Counted from the first letter of the stretch, positions 35,825-44,948 are shown. The stretch is 64,000 nucleotides of DNA from Winogradskyella tangerina (GCF_003260205.1 NZ_QERF01000002.1:248001-312000); one strand, 5' to 3'. Numbers and translations: made by a program. The notes: generated by a model not told the origin, from the letters alone.

Positions 35825-36883
35825 ATGGATTTACAACAAAGAATTAACGCTTTCGCAAAATTAGGTGACTTTTTAAGTCAATTTAATACCTCTAGCATAG
35901 AACGAAAGGAAGGTATAGAAGCTAATGAGTTATTTTTTGAAGGTTTTAAACACCAAATGAAGCTTGCAAAAGAATACAATGGATGGTTTACGGATGCCAA
36001 TGTATTATTTAGTTTAGAATTCTGGTCTGATGCCTTAAGCACAGAAAATCTAAACAAGTGGACTTCGAACTATAAATTTGATCGTGTTGAGACCAAAACC
36101 ATTGGTATTATAATGGCAGGTAATATCCCGTTGGTTGGGTTTCATGACTTTTTATCGGTACTCATTACAGGTCATAATGTGCTGGTAAAACAATCTTCTA
36201 ACGACAAGCATCTACTCCCCTTTTTAGCTAAATATTTAGAGATCGTAGAACCCGAATTTAAAGGTAAAATAACATTCACCGAGGAAAAATTAGAAAATTT
36301 TGATGCGGTAATTGCAACTGGAAGTAATAATACAGCACGCTACTTTGAATACTATTTCAAGAATCAGCCTTCAATCATTCGTAAGAATAGAAATTCTATA
36401 GCTATACTAACGGGTAATGAAACGTTAGAGCAACTTGAAGCACTTTCTGATGATATCTTCAGGTATTATGGATTAGGTTGCAGAAATGTTTCAAAACTAT
36501 TTGTTCCAAAAGACTATAATTTCGATACCTTTTTTAACGCTGTTTATAAATGGCATCCTATCATTCACGAATCTAAATACGCCAATAATTACGACTATAA
36601 TAAAGCCGTGTATTTAATGAGTGAATTTGATATGCTAGAAAATGGATTTTTAATGGTGAAAGAAGATGAAAGCTATGCATCTCCAATAGCAACCATTTTT
36701 TTTGAATATTATAATTCAAAAACTGAATTAGAACAAAAAATATCTTCTGATAAAGATCAAATTCAATGCATAGTGGCAGACCGTTTTACGGAAAATGAAG
36801 TGGCTTTCGGTGAAACCCAAAAACCACAACTTTGGGATTATGCAGATAATGTTGATACTGTTGAATTCTTGTTAAAAATTTGA
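35825..36883 (+). CDS. LuxC-like acyl-CoA reductase
   Basis: A 352-aa protein of the LuxC/acyl-CoA reductase family, aldehyde-dehydrogenase fold. It has IMAGNIPLVGFHDFL (nucleotide-binding region), ATGSNNTARYFEYYF, and YYGLGCRNVSKLF with the probable catalytic Cys. LuxC reduces fatty acyl groups to aldehyde in bioluminescence, but no luxABDE genes are present and this family is widespread in flavobacteria (family knowledge). The real substrate is unknown. Pairing with a divergent ferredoxin suggests linked redox use, which is inference. Confidence 0.83.
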   Translation: MDLQQRINAFAKLGDFLSQFNTSSIERKEGIEANELFFEGFKHQMKLAKEYNGWFTDANVLFSLEFWSDALSTENLNKWTSNYKFDRVETKTIGIIMAGNIPLVGFHDFLSVLITGHNVLVKQSSNDKHLLPFLAKYLEIVEPEFKGKITFTEEKLENFDAVIATGSNNTARYFEYYFKNQPSIIRKNRNSIAILTGNETLEQLEALSDDIFRYYGLGCRNVSKLFVPKDYNFDTFFNAVYKWHPIIHESKYANNYDYNKAVYLMSEFDMLENGFLMVKEDESYASPIATIFFEYYNSKTELEQKISSDKDQIQCIVADRFTENEVAFGETQKPQLWDYADNVDTVEFLLKI

Positions 36884-36994
36884 TTCAAAAATTATCAATT
36901 TATTAATGTATTATACCCAATTAATTAGCACCTTTGTAGCTCTTTAAAATTTAATAATAGATTTCCATTTGTTTGGAAATGAAAATAAATATTC

Positions 36995-38056
36995 ATGAAA
37001 AAACATAATTTTAGTGCCGGCCCATGTGTACTGCCAAAATCGGTGATGGAAAAAGCTGCTCAGGCAGTAATTAACTTCGATGATGGTTTATCACTTATCG
37101 AAATATCTCACCGTAGCAAGCCTTTTGTTGATGTTATGGAGAATGCCAGATCCTTGGCTTTAGAATTATTAGGCTTAGAAGGTAAAGGCTACAAAGCACT
37201 ATTTTTACAAGGAGGTGCAAGTACACAGTTCTTAATGGTTGCGCTAAATCTTCTTGAAAAAAGAGCGGGTTACCTCAACACAGGAACTTGGAGTGATAAG
37301 GCGATAAAGGAAGCTAAGATCTATGATGATATTTATGAAGTAGGGTCTTCTAAAAGTGCAAACTTCAATTATATTCCAAAGGGATATGATATTCCAGAAG
37401 ATTACGACTATTTCCATTGCACTTCGAACAACACCATTTTCGGTACTCAAATGAAGAGTTTTCCAAACTCACCCATTCCAATGGTGTGCGATATGAGTAG
37501 TGATATCTTCTCACGTCAATTAGACTTCTCACAATTTGATCTTATATATGCAGGTGCACAAAAGAATATGGGACCTGCAGGAACAACTTTGGTAATTGTT
37601 AAAGAGGATATCCTTGGTAAAGTTTCACGTAAAATACCATCAATGATGGATTATAAAGTGCATATCAGCAAGGGAAGTATGTTTAATACGCCTCCTGTGT
37701 TTGCTGTTTATGTTTCTATGCTCACAATGCAATGGTTGAAAGACAAAGGTGGCATTAAAGTCATTGAAGAGGAAAACGATAAGAAAGCACGATTGATTTA
37801 TTCTGAAATTGACCTTAACCCATTATTTAAAGGCTACGCTGTTAAAGAGGATAGATCTCACATGAATGCAACATTTACACTTGAAAACGAAAACCTGAAG
37901 GAAACTTTTGACGCTATGTGGAAGGAGGCTGGAATTAATGGCCTTAACGGACATAGAAGTGTCGGTGGTTACCGTGCATCAATGTATAATGCATTAACAT
38001 TAGACAGTGTGAAGGTTCTTGTTGAAGTGATGAGTGAATTAGAACGAAAGGCATAA
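36995..38056 (+). CDS. serC: phosphoserine aminotransferase
   Basis: Second step of serine synthesis: 3-phosphohydroxypyruvate to phosphoserine, using PLP. It is 353 aa. The N-terminus KKHNFSAGPCVLPKSVMEKA and the PLP-lysine region YAGAQKNMGPAGT are diagnostic, and HRSVGGYRASMYNAL closes the protein as usual. serA follows 100 bp downstream on the same strand; that gap contains a short tandem repeat. Confidence 0.96.
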   Translation: MKKHNFSAGPCVLPKSVMEKAAQAVINFDDGLSLIEISHRSKPFVDVMENARSLALELLGLEGKGYKALFLQGGASTQFLMVALNLLEKRAGYLNTGTWSDKAIKEAKIYDDIYEVGSSKSANFNYIPKGYDIPEDYDYFHCTSNNTIFGTQMKSFPNSPIPMVCDMSSDIFSRQLDFSQFDLIYAGAQKNMGPAGTTLVIVKEDILGKVSRKIPSMMDYKVHISKGSMFNTPPVFAVYVSMLTMQWLKDKGGIKVIEEENDKKARLIYSEIDLNPLFKGYAVKEDRSHMNATFTLENENLKETFDAMWKEAGINGLNGHRSVGGYRASMYNALTLDSVKVLVEVMSELERKA

Positions 38057-38097
38057 AAAATTATAACATTAATTGAAGTATTAAGTTTAGAGACCTT

Positions 38098-38153
38098 AAA
38101 ACTTTAGACTTTTAACTTCCAACTTTTAACTTTTAACTTTTAACTTTTAACTT
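38098..38153. repeat. 7-bp tandem repeat between serC and serA
   Basis: AACTTTT repeated about five times (clean from 38121 to 38153), with decayed copies upstream, directly in front of the serA ATG. Similar AAAAGTT runs are common in flavobacterial intergenic DNA (general knowledge). Copy number could slip and so alter serA leader length. Confidence 0.75.
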
Positions 38154-38156
38154 AAA

Positions 38157-39110
38157 ATGAAAGTATTAGCAAACGACGGTGTTTCACAAAGTGGTATAGA
38201 TGCATTAGAAGCAGCAGGATATGAAGTAATAACTACGAATGTAGCCCAAGAACAACTTCAAAATTACATCAATGATAACGAGGTCTCTGTTCTATTGGTA
38301 AGAAGTGCTACTAAAGTAAGAAAGGACATCATTGATAATTGCCCAAGCCTTAAAATCATAGGGCGTGGTGGTGTTGGTATGGATAATATCGATGTAGAGT
38401 ACGCCAGAGAAAAGGGATTACACGTTATTAATACACCTGCCGCATCTTCGCATTCAGTTGCTGAATTGGTATTTGGGCATTTTTATGGTCTTGCTCGTTT
38501 TTTACACGATTCTAACCGTAACATGCCGCTAGAAGGAGATGCTAATTTTAAAGGTTTGAAAAAAGCATATGCCAAAGGCACTGAATTGAAAGGTAAAACT
38601 TTAGGTGTTCTTGGGTTTGGACGTATTGGACAAGCAACTGCAAAAATTGCGCTTGGTGCCGGAATGAAAGTTGTAGCCTATGACCCATTTATTGAAAAAG
38701 CGAATCTTGAACTAGATTTCTTTGATGGACAAAAAGTCTCTTTTGATATTGAAACTATTTCCAAAGAAGATGTATTACGTCAGGCTGATTTTATAACGCT
38801 ACACGTACCTGCTCAAAAGGACTATGTTATTGACGAGAAAGATTTCAACCTTATGAAAGATGGTGTAATCTTGGCTAATGCTGCAAGAGGTGGTGTTGTT
38901 AATGAAGTGGCACTAGTTAAAGCAATAGAAAGTGGTAAGGTCGCTAGGGCTGCGCTAGACGTTTTTGAAAAAGAACCAAAGCCTGAAATTCAACTACTAA
39001 TGAATTCGTCATTATCATTAACTCCACATACAGGAGCCGCTACAAATGAAGCTCAAGACAGAATTGGAGTTGAACTTGCAGAGCAGATTATAAATATTAT
39101 GAGCAATTAG
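38157..39110 (+). CDS. serA: D-3-phosphoglycerate dehydrogenase, short form
   Basis: First step of serine synthesis, oxidising 3-phosphoglycerate with NAD+. It is 317 aa. Motifs are GRGGVGMDNID, the Rossmann GFGRIGQATAK, ANAARGGVVNE and PHTGAATNEAQ. It lacks the C-terminal ACT domain of the long form, so feedback control by serine is not expected through it. Adjacency to serC supports phosphoglycerate as substrate over other 2-hydroxyacids. Confidence 0.92.
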   Translation: MKVLANDGVSQSGIDALEAAGYEVITTNVAQEQLQNYINDNEVSVLLVRSATKVRKDIIDNCPSLKIIGRGGVGMDNIDVEYAREKGLHVINTPAASSHSVAELVFGHFYGLARFLHDSNRNMPLEGDANFKGLKKAYAKGTELKGKTLGVLGFGRIGQATAKIALGAGMKVVAYDPFIEKANLELDFFDGQKVSFDIETISKEDVLRQADFITLHVPAQKDYVIDEKDFNLMKDGVILANAARGGVVNEVALVKAIESGKVARAALDVFEKEPKPEIQLLMNSSLSLTPHTGAATNEAQDRIGVELAEQIINIMSN

Positions 39111-39141
39111 TTTCAAAAATGTGACTAATGTAAAAAAAATG

Positions 39142-39169
39142 AGTCCTACATATGCTAGGACTTTTTTTG
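39142..39169 (+). terminator. intrinsic terminator after serA
   Basis: AGTCCTA (39142-39148) pairs with TAGGACT (39156-39162), followed by a T-run. It closes the serC-serA unit. Confidence 0.85.
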
Positions 39170-39214
39170 TACCTTTTCAAATCAAATTAAATTAATCATA
39201 ATACATATAAAAAA

Positions 39215-39862
39215 ATGGAAGGAATCTTAGATTTATTAGGCAGTGACCTCGGGAAAAAAATCATCAGTGGTGTTTCAGGATCGACAGGGACTGATCAAAA
39301 CAAAACTGGAAGCGTTTTAACGATGGCTTTACCTGTGTTAATGAAAGCAATGGAACGTAATGCCTCAACTCCCGAAGGTGCGCAAGGACTTATGGGCGCG
39401 CTAAACAATAAACATGACGGTAGTATATTAGACAACCTTAGTGGTTTATTCGGTGGTGGTGTTGACGAGGAAGTAAAAACAGATGGTGATAAGATTCTTG
39501 GTCATGTTTTAGGAAATAAGCGTAGAGGTGTAGAACAAGTTATTGGGCAGAAATCTGGCGTTGATGCAAGTAGTGTTGGTGACATTCTTAAGGTAGCTGC
39601 GCCAATCTTAATGGGTCTGTTAGGTAAACAATCTAGACAAAACAATGTAAGTTCACAAAGTGACCTTACGAGTTTACTTGGTGGTCTGCTTGGTGGAGCT
39701 AGTCAAAGAGGACCTGTAACTAAAGAGCAAACCTTTTTAGAACAAGTATTAGACTCCGACGGTGATGGTAGTGTTATTGATGATGTTGCCGGCATGTTAT
39801 TAGGTGGTAACAAGAAAAAAAGTGGACTTGGTGGCCTACTCGGTGGTTTATTTGGAAAATAG
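39215..39862 (+). CDS. DUF937 family protein
   Basis: A 215-aa Gly- and Leu-rich protein with DUF937-type repeats (SGSTGTDQNKTGSVLTMALP, GVDASSVGDILKVAAPILMG, LGGLLGGLFGK at the end) and an acidic DSDGDGSVIDD stretch. No signal peptide or membrane span. It has its own terminators on both sides, so it is a single-gene unit. Relatives of YidB/DUF937 have no settled function. Confidence 0.88.
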   Translation: MEGILDLLGSDLGKKIISGVSGSTGTDQNKTGSVLTMALPVLMKAMERNASTPEGAQGLMGALNNKHDGSILDNLSGLFGGGVDEEVKTDGDKILGHVLGNKRRGVEQVIGQKSGVDASSVGDILKVAAPILMGLLGKQSRQNNVSSQSDLTSLLGGLLGGASQRGPVTKEQTFLEQVLDSDGDGSVIDDVAGMLLGGNKKKSGLGGLLGGLFGK

Positions 39863-39888
39863 AAACCTTTCTCTTAACAAATGATATA

Positions 39889-39916
39889 AAGCAGTTCAAA
39901 TGAACTGCTTTTTTTT
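39889..39916 (+). terminator. intrinsic terminator after the DUF937 gene
   Basis: AAGCAGTTCA (39889-39898) pairs with TGAACTGCTT (39901-39910), followed by a T-run. Confidence 0.88.
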
Positions 39917-40055
39917 GACCACTATGTGAAATGTATCGTTTACTCAGCAGCAGGTAGTGCTCACAAAATTAGACTTACATAATACCTTATTTATTCATTG
40001 CTTTGTATTGACATTAAAACATACAACTGTAAAAAATTCAATATCTTTAGTTATT

Positions 40056-40496
40056 ATGAAAAAAATTGCACACTTAATATTTGTCCTCGGAATTATTATC
40101 GTGAGTTGTAAGTCTTACACTCCTGAACAAATGATCAATCACGGTAATGAAAATGCCTTGGTTGAAAATGACACCCTTTCTATTAGTAGTGATGAAACAG
40201 ATTATGAGATCATCATAATAGAACCCGGATTTAACGGTTGGCTGGCGAGTACAGCCAGACCAAGAGGTTATTATACTCAAACCTGGTTAGAAGAAAGAAA
40301 TAGGCTCTATGTTCAGGCTTGGAATCAACGAAATTTACAACCAGGACTCTTCGATCAGAATCTATATATGTTACGCATAGATTATGATGTGAGGACAGAC
40401 TACGGCTACGAAGTCAACTATTTACTGTACAACTATTTTGTCTATTTTCAATTGAAATATAAACAACAACTCACCACACTTATTCCTAGAATTTAA
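40056..40496 (+). CDS. DUF6146-like lipoprotein
   Basis: A 146-aa protein beginning at ATG 40056 with a lipoprotein signal peptide (MKKIAHLIFVLGIIIVSC, C18). An open frame extends upstream for 33 codons but has no signal-like features, so I reject it. The mature part is compact and aromatic-rich (GFNGWLASTARPRGYYTQTW, NYLLYNYFVYFQLKYKQQL), as in the Bacteroidota DUF6146 family. The role is unknown. A TATCTTTA box at 40042-40049 just before the ATG hints at a very short leader. Confidence 0.75.
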   Translation: MKKIAHLIFVLGIIIVSCKSYTPEQMINHGNENALVENDTLSISSDETDYEIIIIEPGFNGWLASTARPRGYYTQTWLEERNRLYVQAWNQRNLQPGLFDQNLYMLRIDYDVRTDYGYEVNYLLYNYFVYFQLKYKQQLTTLIPRI

Positions 40497-40498
40497 CT

Positions 40499-40506
40499 TA
40501 ACTTTG
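40499..40506 (+). promoter_or_regulatory. -7 promoter box of the TonB-receptor operon
   Basis: TAACTTTG fits TAnnTTTG, 18 bp before the ATG at 40525. The palindrome at 40509-40523 would overlap the transcription start. Confidence 0.5.
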
Positions 40507-40508
40507 CT

Positions 40509-40523
40509 GCACTTTTAAAGTGC
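40509..40523. promoter_or_regulatory. perfect palindrome at the start of the TonB-receptor operon
   Basis: GCACTTTTAAAGTGC has 7-bp arms around one base and lies between the promoter box and the ATG of the first operon gene. A repressor bound here would block initiation, as metal-dependent repressors often do (inference). A stem-loop ending the preceding lipoprotein transcript is the alternative, but no T-run follows. Confidence 0.5.
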
Positions 40524-40524
40524 T

Positions 40525-41019
40525 ATGAAAAAGTTTAAGGAAGCTTGGGAGATACAACATAACTGGCAATTAATATTTCCAATAATTGGTCTTTTAGGAC
40601 TGGGATATTCTGCCTTTAAAATTTCCAATGCAATATTTCAAAAATTTGGTACAGCAATAGTAATTGTTGTATCAATTTTGCTTTTTATCAGTTTGCTATT
40701 CATTACACTTCGATTATTTAAATGGCTTGAAAAAAGATGGATTCTCGATTACAGATGGGAAATGATCCGTGTTTTTATAGTTTTTGCTTTAACGGGTTCT
40801 GCCTCCATGTTTGTAGGTAGGCCAATTATGAAATATATAGGAATTACTAAAGAAAACTTAAATCCTCTACTCTACTGGATATTATTTATTATCATTGGGC
40901 TAATTTTTTATCAAATACTTTTAGTTACCTTTGGGTGGTTATTTGGTCAGCATAAATTTTTTTGGGAGTTTGAAAAGAAAATGCTGAGAAGATTTGGTTT
41001 AAAACGATTTGTGGATTGA
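40525..41019 (+). CDS. DUF6787-like integral membrane protein
   Basis: A 164-aa protein with about four hydrophobic helices (residues about 15-30, 42-65, 85-105, 120-145) and a conserved basic end (FEKKMLRRFGLKRF). It resembles the Bacteroidota DUF6787 proteins, function unknown. It is first of a tight operon: its TGA overlaps the TTG start of the His-rich protein, and a TonB receptor follows. Confidence 0.72.
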   Translation: MKKFKEAWEIQHNWQLIFPIIGLLGLGYSAFKISNAIFQKFGTAIVIVVSILLFISLLFITLRLFKWLEKRWILDYRWEMIRVFIVFALTGSASMFVGRPIMKYIGITKENLNPLLYWILFIIIGLIFYQILLVTFGWLFGQHKFFWEFEKKMLRRFGLKRFVD

Positions 41020-41360
41020 CGGTTAAAACTATCATAAAACCTATTTATAAAGCTTTATCACTGTTATTAGTAGTAATTGTATTACTGCCTATTGGTGTTA
41101 AACTTTCGCATGTCTTTAATCATCATGAACACGAAGTGTGTTCTATTGATGATCGCAATGCAGGTACACATTTCCACGAATTAGATTTAGATTGTGAATT
41201 CTTCAAGTTTAAGTTAAACACTAACTTCTACTCCTTTATAAAAGATGAGGACTCCTCAGAAGACAAAAAATTAAACAAGACAAATACTTGTTTATACATT
41301 TTCTTAAGAACACATCAGCAAACTACGTCGTACTTAAGAGGCCCACCTCACTCCGTTTAA
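41016..41360 (+). CDS. small His-rich membrane-anchored protein
   Basis: A 114-aa protein. One N-terminal hydrophobic segment (about residues 13-28) is followed by a His/Cys/acid-rich stretch (HVFNHHEHEVCSIDDRNAG, HFHELDLDCEFF) that could bind metal ions. The start is TTG within TTGA, overlapping the stop of the previous gene. This 4-bp coupling and the lack of an upstream ATG support it. It precedes a TonB receptor in the same operon. Metal handling is inference from composition only. Confidence 0.65.
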   Translation: MTVKTIIKPIYKALSLLLVVIVLLPIGVKLSHVFNHHEHEVCSIDDRNAGTHFHELDLDCEFFKFKLNTNFYSFIKDEDSSEDKKLNKTNTCLYIFLRTHQQTTSYLRGPPHSV

Positions 41361-41432
41361 AACCCTTCTTTTAAACATCTAATTATTATACTAAGCGCTA
41401 ATGTGCTTAGGTCACTGTATTATAAATATCCC

Positions 41433-43829
41433 ATGAAGCTTAGTGCTTTATTTGTAACCTTATTTTGTTTTCAAATAGGTTTCACTCAAAAATGCGATTC
41501 TGTGTTTTTGGGCGAAATTAGAGACTTTCACGACAATACTCCAATTGTAGGTGCAACAGTATATATTCAAAATTTGAATAAATATGTGGCATCAGATAAC
41601 AATGGAAAGTTTAAGATCGAAAACCTATGTAAAGGTCAAATTATCTTAGTTATATCTCATATAGGTTGTGAAACAAAGACCGTATCCTACATGATTGAAG
41701 GAGACTTATTTAAAAGTATCTCCCTTGAACATCATATAGAAGAACTTAACGAGGTTGCCTTAAGGGCTAAAGAAAATAAAACAACTCAGACGGCTCAAGA
41801 AACAATCATAAAAACTGATGTTCTAGAACGCTATAGCAGTCTAAGTTTGGGAGATGCTTTAAAGGAAGTACCAGGCGTATCATCTATTAATACCGGAAAC
41901 ACAATAGTAAAACCATTAATAAACGGACTTCATAGTAGTAGAATTTTAATTATGAATAACGGTGTTCGTCAGCAAGATCAAGAATGGGGTATAGAACATG
42001 CACCAAATATTGATATCAACAATGCTGGACAAATATCTGTGATTAAAGGTTCTGGGGCATTAGCCTATGGCGGTGACGCTGTTGGTGGAGTTGTTGTTTT
42101 GAAACCCGGCAGGATTATTAACAAGGATACGTTATACGGTAGAACTATTTTGGGAGGTCATACAAATGGCCGTGGTTACAACATCACGTCAACGCTCACA
42201 AAAAATTATAGTTCAGGTTGGTTTGCGCAATTGCAAGCATCATATAAACGTAACGGTGACTTCAGAGCACCCGATTATAACCTCACTAATACCGGACTCG
42301 ATTCTAAGGGATTTTCTACACGGCTTGGAAAAAGGAATTTTGAGTCCGGTTTTGAATTTTATTATAGCTATTTAAATAACGAGATCGGTATCTTAGGCGC
42401 CTCGCACATTGGAAGTGTATTTGATATTGAACGCGCCATTAATTCGGGTCAGCCACTTCTAATTGAAGATTTCAGTTATGATATTAATGCACCAAAGCAA
42501 GACATTACACATCATCTTGCAAAGGCCAATTATTATCGAAGATTCCAAGGTTTTGGAAAAGTGAGCGTTCAATACGATTATCAGTATAATCAACGCTTAG
42601 AATTTGATGTTAGAATTGGAGATAGACGAAACATCCCTGCCATCGATTTAACGCTACAAACGCATTCTTTGCTTGCTGATGCAAGTTTAGATTCGAACTT
42701 AGAGCGTAAATATAATTTTGGTATAATGGGCCGCTATCAGAATAACTTTGCCGATCCAGATACAGGTGTTCGTCGATTAATTCCTGATTATGACAAATAT
42801 GACTTTGGAATTTATGGAACGACAGAGTGGCAATTAAACGATGATCTCATCTTAGATGCAGGTGTTCGTTACGATTTTAGCCGCATCGATGCTAAAAAAT
42901 TCTATTTAATATCACGATGGGAAGAGCGTGGTTACGATGAGGATTTTTCTGATATTATTATTGAAGAATTACCGACGCAGCTTCTAACCAATCCTGTATT
43001 CAATTATCATAATTTTTCTGCATCGGCTGGTGCAAAATTAGATCTTGATAATTATAATCAGATTCTTTTCAATTATAGTCTAGCAAGCAGACCACCAAAT
43101 CCTTCTGAATTATTTAGCGACGGTTTACACCATTCGGCTGCAAGATTCGAGCTTGGAGATTTGAGATTTGGCAAAGAAGTATCAAATAGAGTGTCCCTTA
43201 CTTATAGTTATAATAGTACGAGGTTTAGACTGTTGTCTGAAGTCTTTTATAATAGGATAAATAACTTTATTTATCTCCGCCCTTTCGATTTTGTTCTTAC
43301 AGGAAGAGGACCATTTCCAATTTGGGAATACCAACAAACTGACGCCCAACTTTACGGTATTGATCTAACAGTAACTTACGATATTACAGATGCTTGGCAA
43401 TTTCAAAATAAATCATCATTAACTAAAGGTTATGATAAAGAAACCGACTTGCCTCTAATTGATATTCCACCATTTAGTACCATCAATCAAATTCGTTATA
43501 CGAACAGCAAGTGGAATAACTTTTCAGCGAGTCTAAAATCAGAATGGGTATTTGAACAAAATGAATTCCCAGATTTCAATTTTGAAGTCGAAGATGAACT
43601 AAGCGGAGAAATGGTACTTCTCGATATAAGTACGCCTCCTCCAGCCTATCATCTATTACATTTTTATAGTGAAGCTACATTCGATCTTAGCGAAAAAACA
43701 AAATTGAATGTTAGCCTTTCTGTGAATAACATTTTTGACACATCATACAGAAATTATTTAAATCGTCTACGCTTTTTTGCTGATGAACTCGGACGAAATA
43801 TAAGCTTACAAATTCAACTTAATTATTAA
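41433..43829 (+). CDS. TonB-dependent outer-membrane receptor
   Basis: A 798-aa outer-membrane receptor. Signal peptide (about residues 1-19), a carboxypeptidase-like beta-sandwich (about 22-105: GEIRDFHDNTPIVGATVYIQ), a plug domain (about 130-230: NNGVRQQDQEWGIEHAPNID, VIKGSGALAYGGDAVGGVVV) and a 22-strand barrel ending NISLQIQLNY. I start at ATG 41433; the GTG at 41403 would place ten residues before the signal peptide. Lack of a SusD partner argues against glycan uptake. Its His-rich and lipoprotein neighbours suggest a metal or metallophore. Confidence 0.92.
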   Translation: MKLSALFVTLFCFQIGFTQKCDSVFLGEIRDFHDNTPIVGATVYIQNLNKYVASDNNGKFKIENLCKGQIILVISHIGCETKTVSYMIEGDLFKSISLEHHIEELNEVALRAKENKTTQTAQETIIKTDVLERYSSLSLGDALKEVPGVSSINTGNTIVKPLINGLHSSRILIMNNGVRQQDQEWGIEHAPNIDINNAGQISVIKGSGALAYGGDAVGGVVVLKPGRIINKDTLYGRTILGGHTNGRGYNITSTLTKNYSSGWFAQLQASYKRNGDFRAPDYNLTNTGLDSKGFSTRLGKRNFESGFEFYYSYLNNEIGILGASHIGSVFDIERAINSGQPLLIEDFSYDINAPKQDITHHLAKANYYRRFQGFGKVSVQYDYQYNQRLEFDVRIGDRRNIPAIDLTLQTHSLLADASLDSNLERKYNFGIMGRYQNNFADPDTGVRRLIPDYDKYDFGIYGTTEWQLNDDLILDAGVRYDFSRIDAKKFYLISRWEERGYDEDFSDIIIEELPTQLLTNPVFNYHNFSASAGAKLDLDNYNQILFNYSLASRPPNPSELFSDGLHHSAARFELGDLRFGKEVSNRVSLTYSYNSTRFRLLSEVFYNRINNFIYLRPFDFVLTGRGPFPIWEYQQTDAQLYGIDLTVTYDITDAWQFQNKSSLTKGYDKETDLPLIDIPPFSTINQIRYTNSKWNNFSASLKSEWVFEQNEFPDFNFEVEDELSGEMVLLDISTPPPAYHLLHFYSEATFDLSEKTKLNVSLSVNNIFDTSYRNYLNRLRFFADELGRNISLQIQLNY

Positions 43830-43859
43830 AAAATAAAAATCATTTAAAAAATTAAAACA

Positions 43860-44474
43860 ATGAAAATCAATAATCAAAATTTAAAAAACATGAAAACGAC
43901 CAAATTTTTTGTAAAGGCGCTACTTTGTTTAGCATTGGTAACATCATTCACATCATGTTCAGATGATGACGATCCGGCTCCAGTAAATGAAGAAGAGATC
44001 ATTACAACCTTAACGCTAACTTTCGTTAATAACGCTAATCCTTTGGATTTCGTTGTATTAAACAGTTTTGCTGCTGATGGTTTAGAAGATGGTATGTCTA
44101 CAGAAACTATTACAGGAAACTTTACAGCCGGTGTTACCTATTCATTATCGCTTGGTTTATTGAATACTTCTGAAAATCCAGCTGAAGATGTATTAAACGG
44201 TGATATCATTCCAGAAGCTGATGAGCACTTTTTTGCTTATGCAGTAAATGGTCTTGATATGACAATGACTAGAGATGCTGATGACGTTCCTGGTCCTGAC
44301 GGAAGTAACTTAGGTGTAAATACTACTTGGGTTGCTAACTCTGCAGGAACTGGTAACTTACAAATCAGATTAATTCACGAACCAACTTCAGTAGATGATT
44401 CAAACGAATTTGGATCTGCAACAGGAGGTTCTGAAGATTTCAATATCACTTTTACAGGTGTAGTTATCAACTAA
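43860..44474 (+). CDS. acidic lipoprotein of the TonB-receptor operon
   Basis: A 204-aa protein with a lipoprotein signal (LALVTSFTSC, Cys about 33; an internal ATG at 43890 would also give a good signal and may be the true start). The mature part is acidic and beta-rich (CSDDDDPAPVNEEEIITTLT, EADEHFFAYAVNG). It resembles small Bacteroidota lipoproteins named type 1 periplasmic-binding-fold that accompany TonB receptors (family knowledge, moderate certainty). It probably presents the ligand to the receptor on the cell surface. A terminator follows 23 bp after the stop. Confidence 0.75.
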   Translation: MKINNQNLKNMKTTKFFVKALLCLALVTSFTSCSDDDDPAPVNEEEIITTLTLTFVNNANPLDFVVLNSFAADGLEDGMSTETITGNFTAGVTYSLSLGLLNTSENPAEDVLNGDIIPEADEHFFAYAVNGLDMTMTRDADDVPGPDGSNLGVNTTWVANSAGTGNLQIRLIHEPTSVDDSNEFGSATGGSEDFNITFTGVVIN

Positions 44475-44496
44475 TCTTAAACTTGCTAAAAGAAAA

Positions 44497-44522
44497 AAGC
44501 ACTCCAATTGGAGTGCTTTTTT
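44497..44522. terminator. bidirectional intrinsic terminator
   Basis: AAGCACTCCA (44497-44506) pairs with TGGAGTGCTT (44509-44518) with A- and T-runs on the two sides. It serves the lipoprotein gene and the convergent 92-aa gene. Confidence 0.88.
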
Positions 44523-44800
44523 TATGCTTTAGTTAATTTCTTTTCGGGATTTAGAACATAGGTGTATAACCACATTAATGAGAATGTTGGTATAACATCC
44601 ATAAACGGCAGCGCTTCTTCAACAAAAGCTACAACCGCCGCAACTTTACCTTGCTTACCCTTATAGAGTCTCGTCATTAAGTAAGCAGACAATGGTGCCC
44701 AAATAACATCAGAGAACTCTCCTATTCCAGGTATGAAAAAGGATACAAATCCGAAGCTATCAAAAAGTAGCCCTAAGGCCAATTTAGTATATTTATTCAT
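44522..44800 (-). CDS. small integral membrane protein
   Basis: A 92-aa protein with about three hydrophobic segments (residues about 7-24, 30-44, 66-84), including GLLFDSFGFVSFFIPGIGEF and FMDVIPTFSLMWLYTYVL. It occurs widely in flavobacteria in my reading of the pattern, but no function is assigned. It is monocistronic, ending at the shared terminator. Confidence 0.68.
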   Translation of the reverse strand: MNKYTKLALGLLFDSFGFVSFFIPGIGEFSDVIWAPLSAYLMTRLYKGKQGKVAAVVAFVEEALPFMDVIPTFSLMWLYTYVLNPEKKLTKA

Positions 44801-44940
44801 CTAACAGTTTTAGTATTAATTCATTAAGACAATAACAATAAGTATTCCAAATTTATTGCTCCGACAAATCGTCAAAATTTTCTTAACATACCTTAAACCT
44901 TTTTAACGTTTAGTTAAGAGCAGTGCTTCATGTATGAGTG

Positions 44941-44948
44941 TAGTTTTG
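44941..44948 (+). promoter_or_regulatory. -7 promoter box of the DUF5916 gene
   Basis: TAGTTTTG matches TAnnTTTG and lies 77 bp before the ATG at 45025. The rest of the 224-bp gap shows no further signal. Confidence 0.5.

Noticed and set aside
35825..36883. Bioluminescence locus suggested by the LuxC-like protein
   Set aside because: No luxA, luxB, luxD or luxE genes nearby; this reductase family is common outside luminous bacteria.
39957..40055. 33-codon N-terminal extension of the DUF6146-like lipoprotein
   Set aside because: It would bury the lipoprotein signal peptide; the ATG at 40056 gives a normal one.
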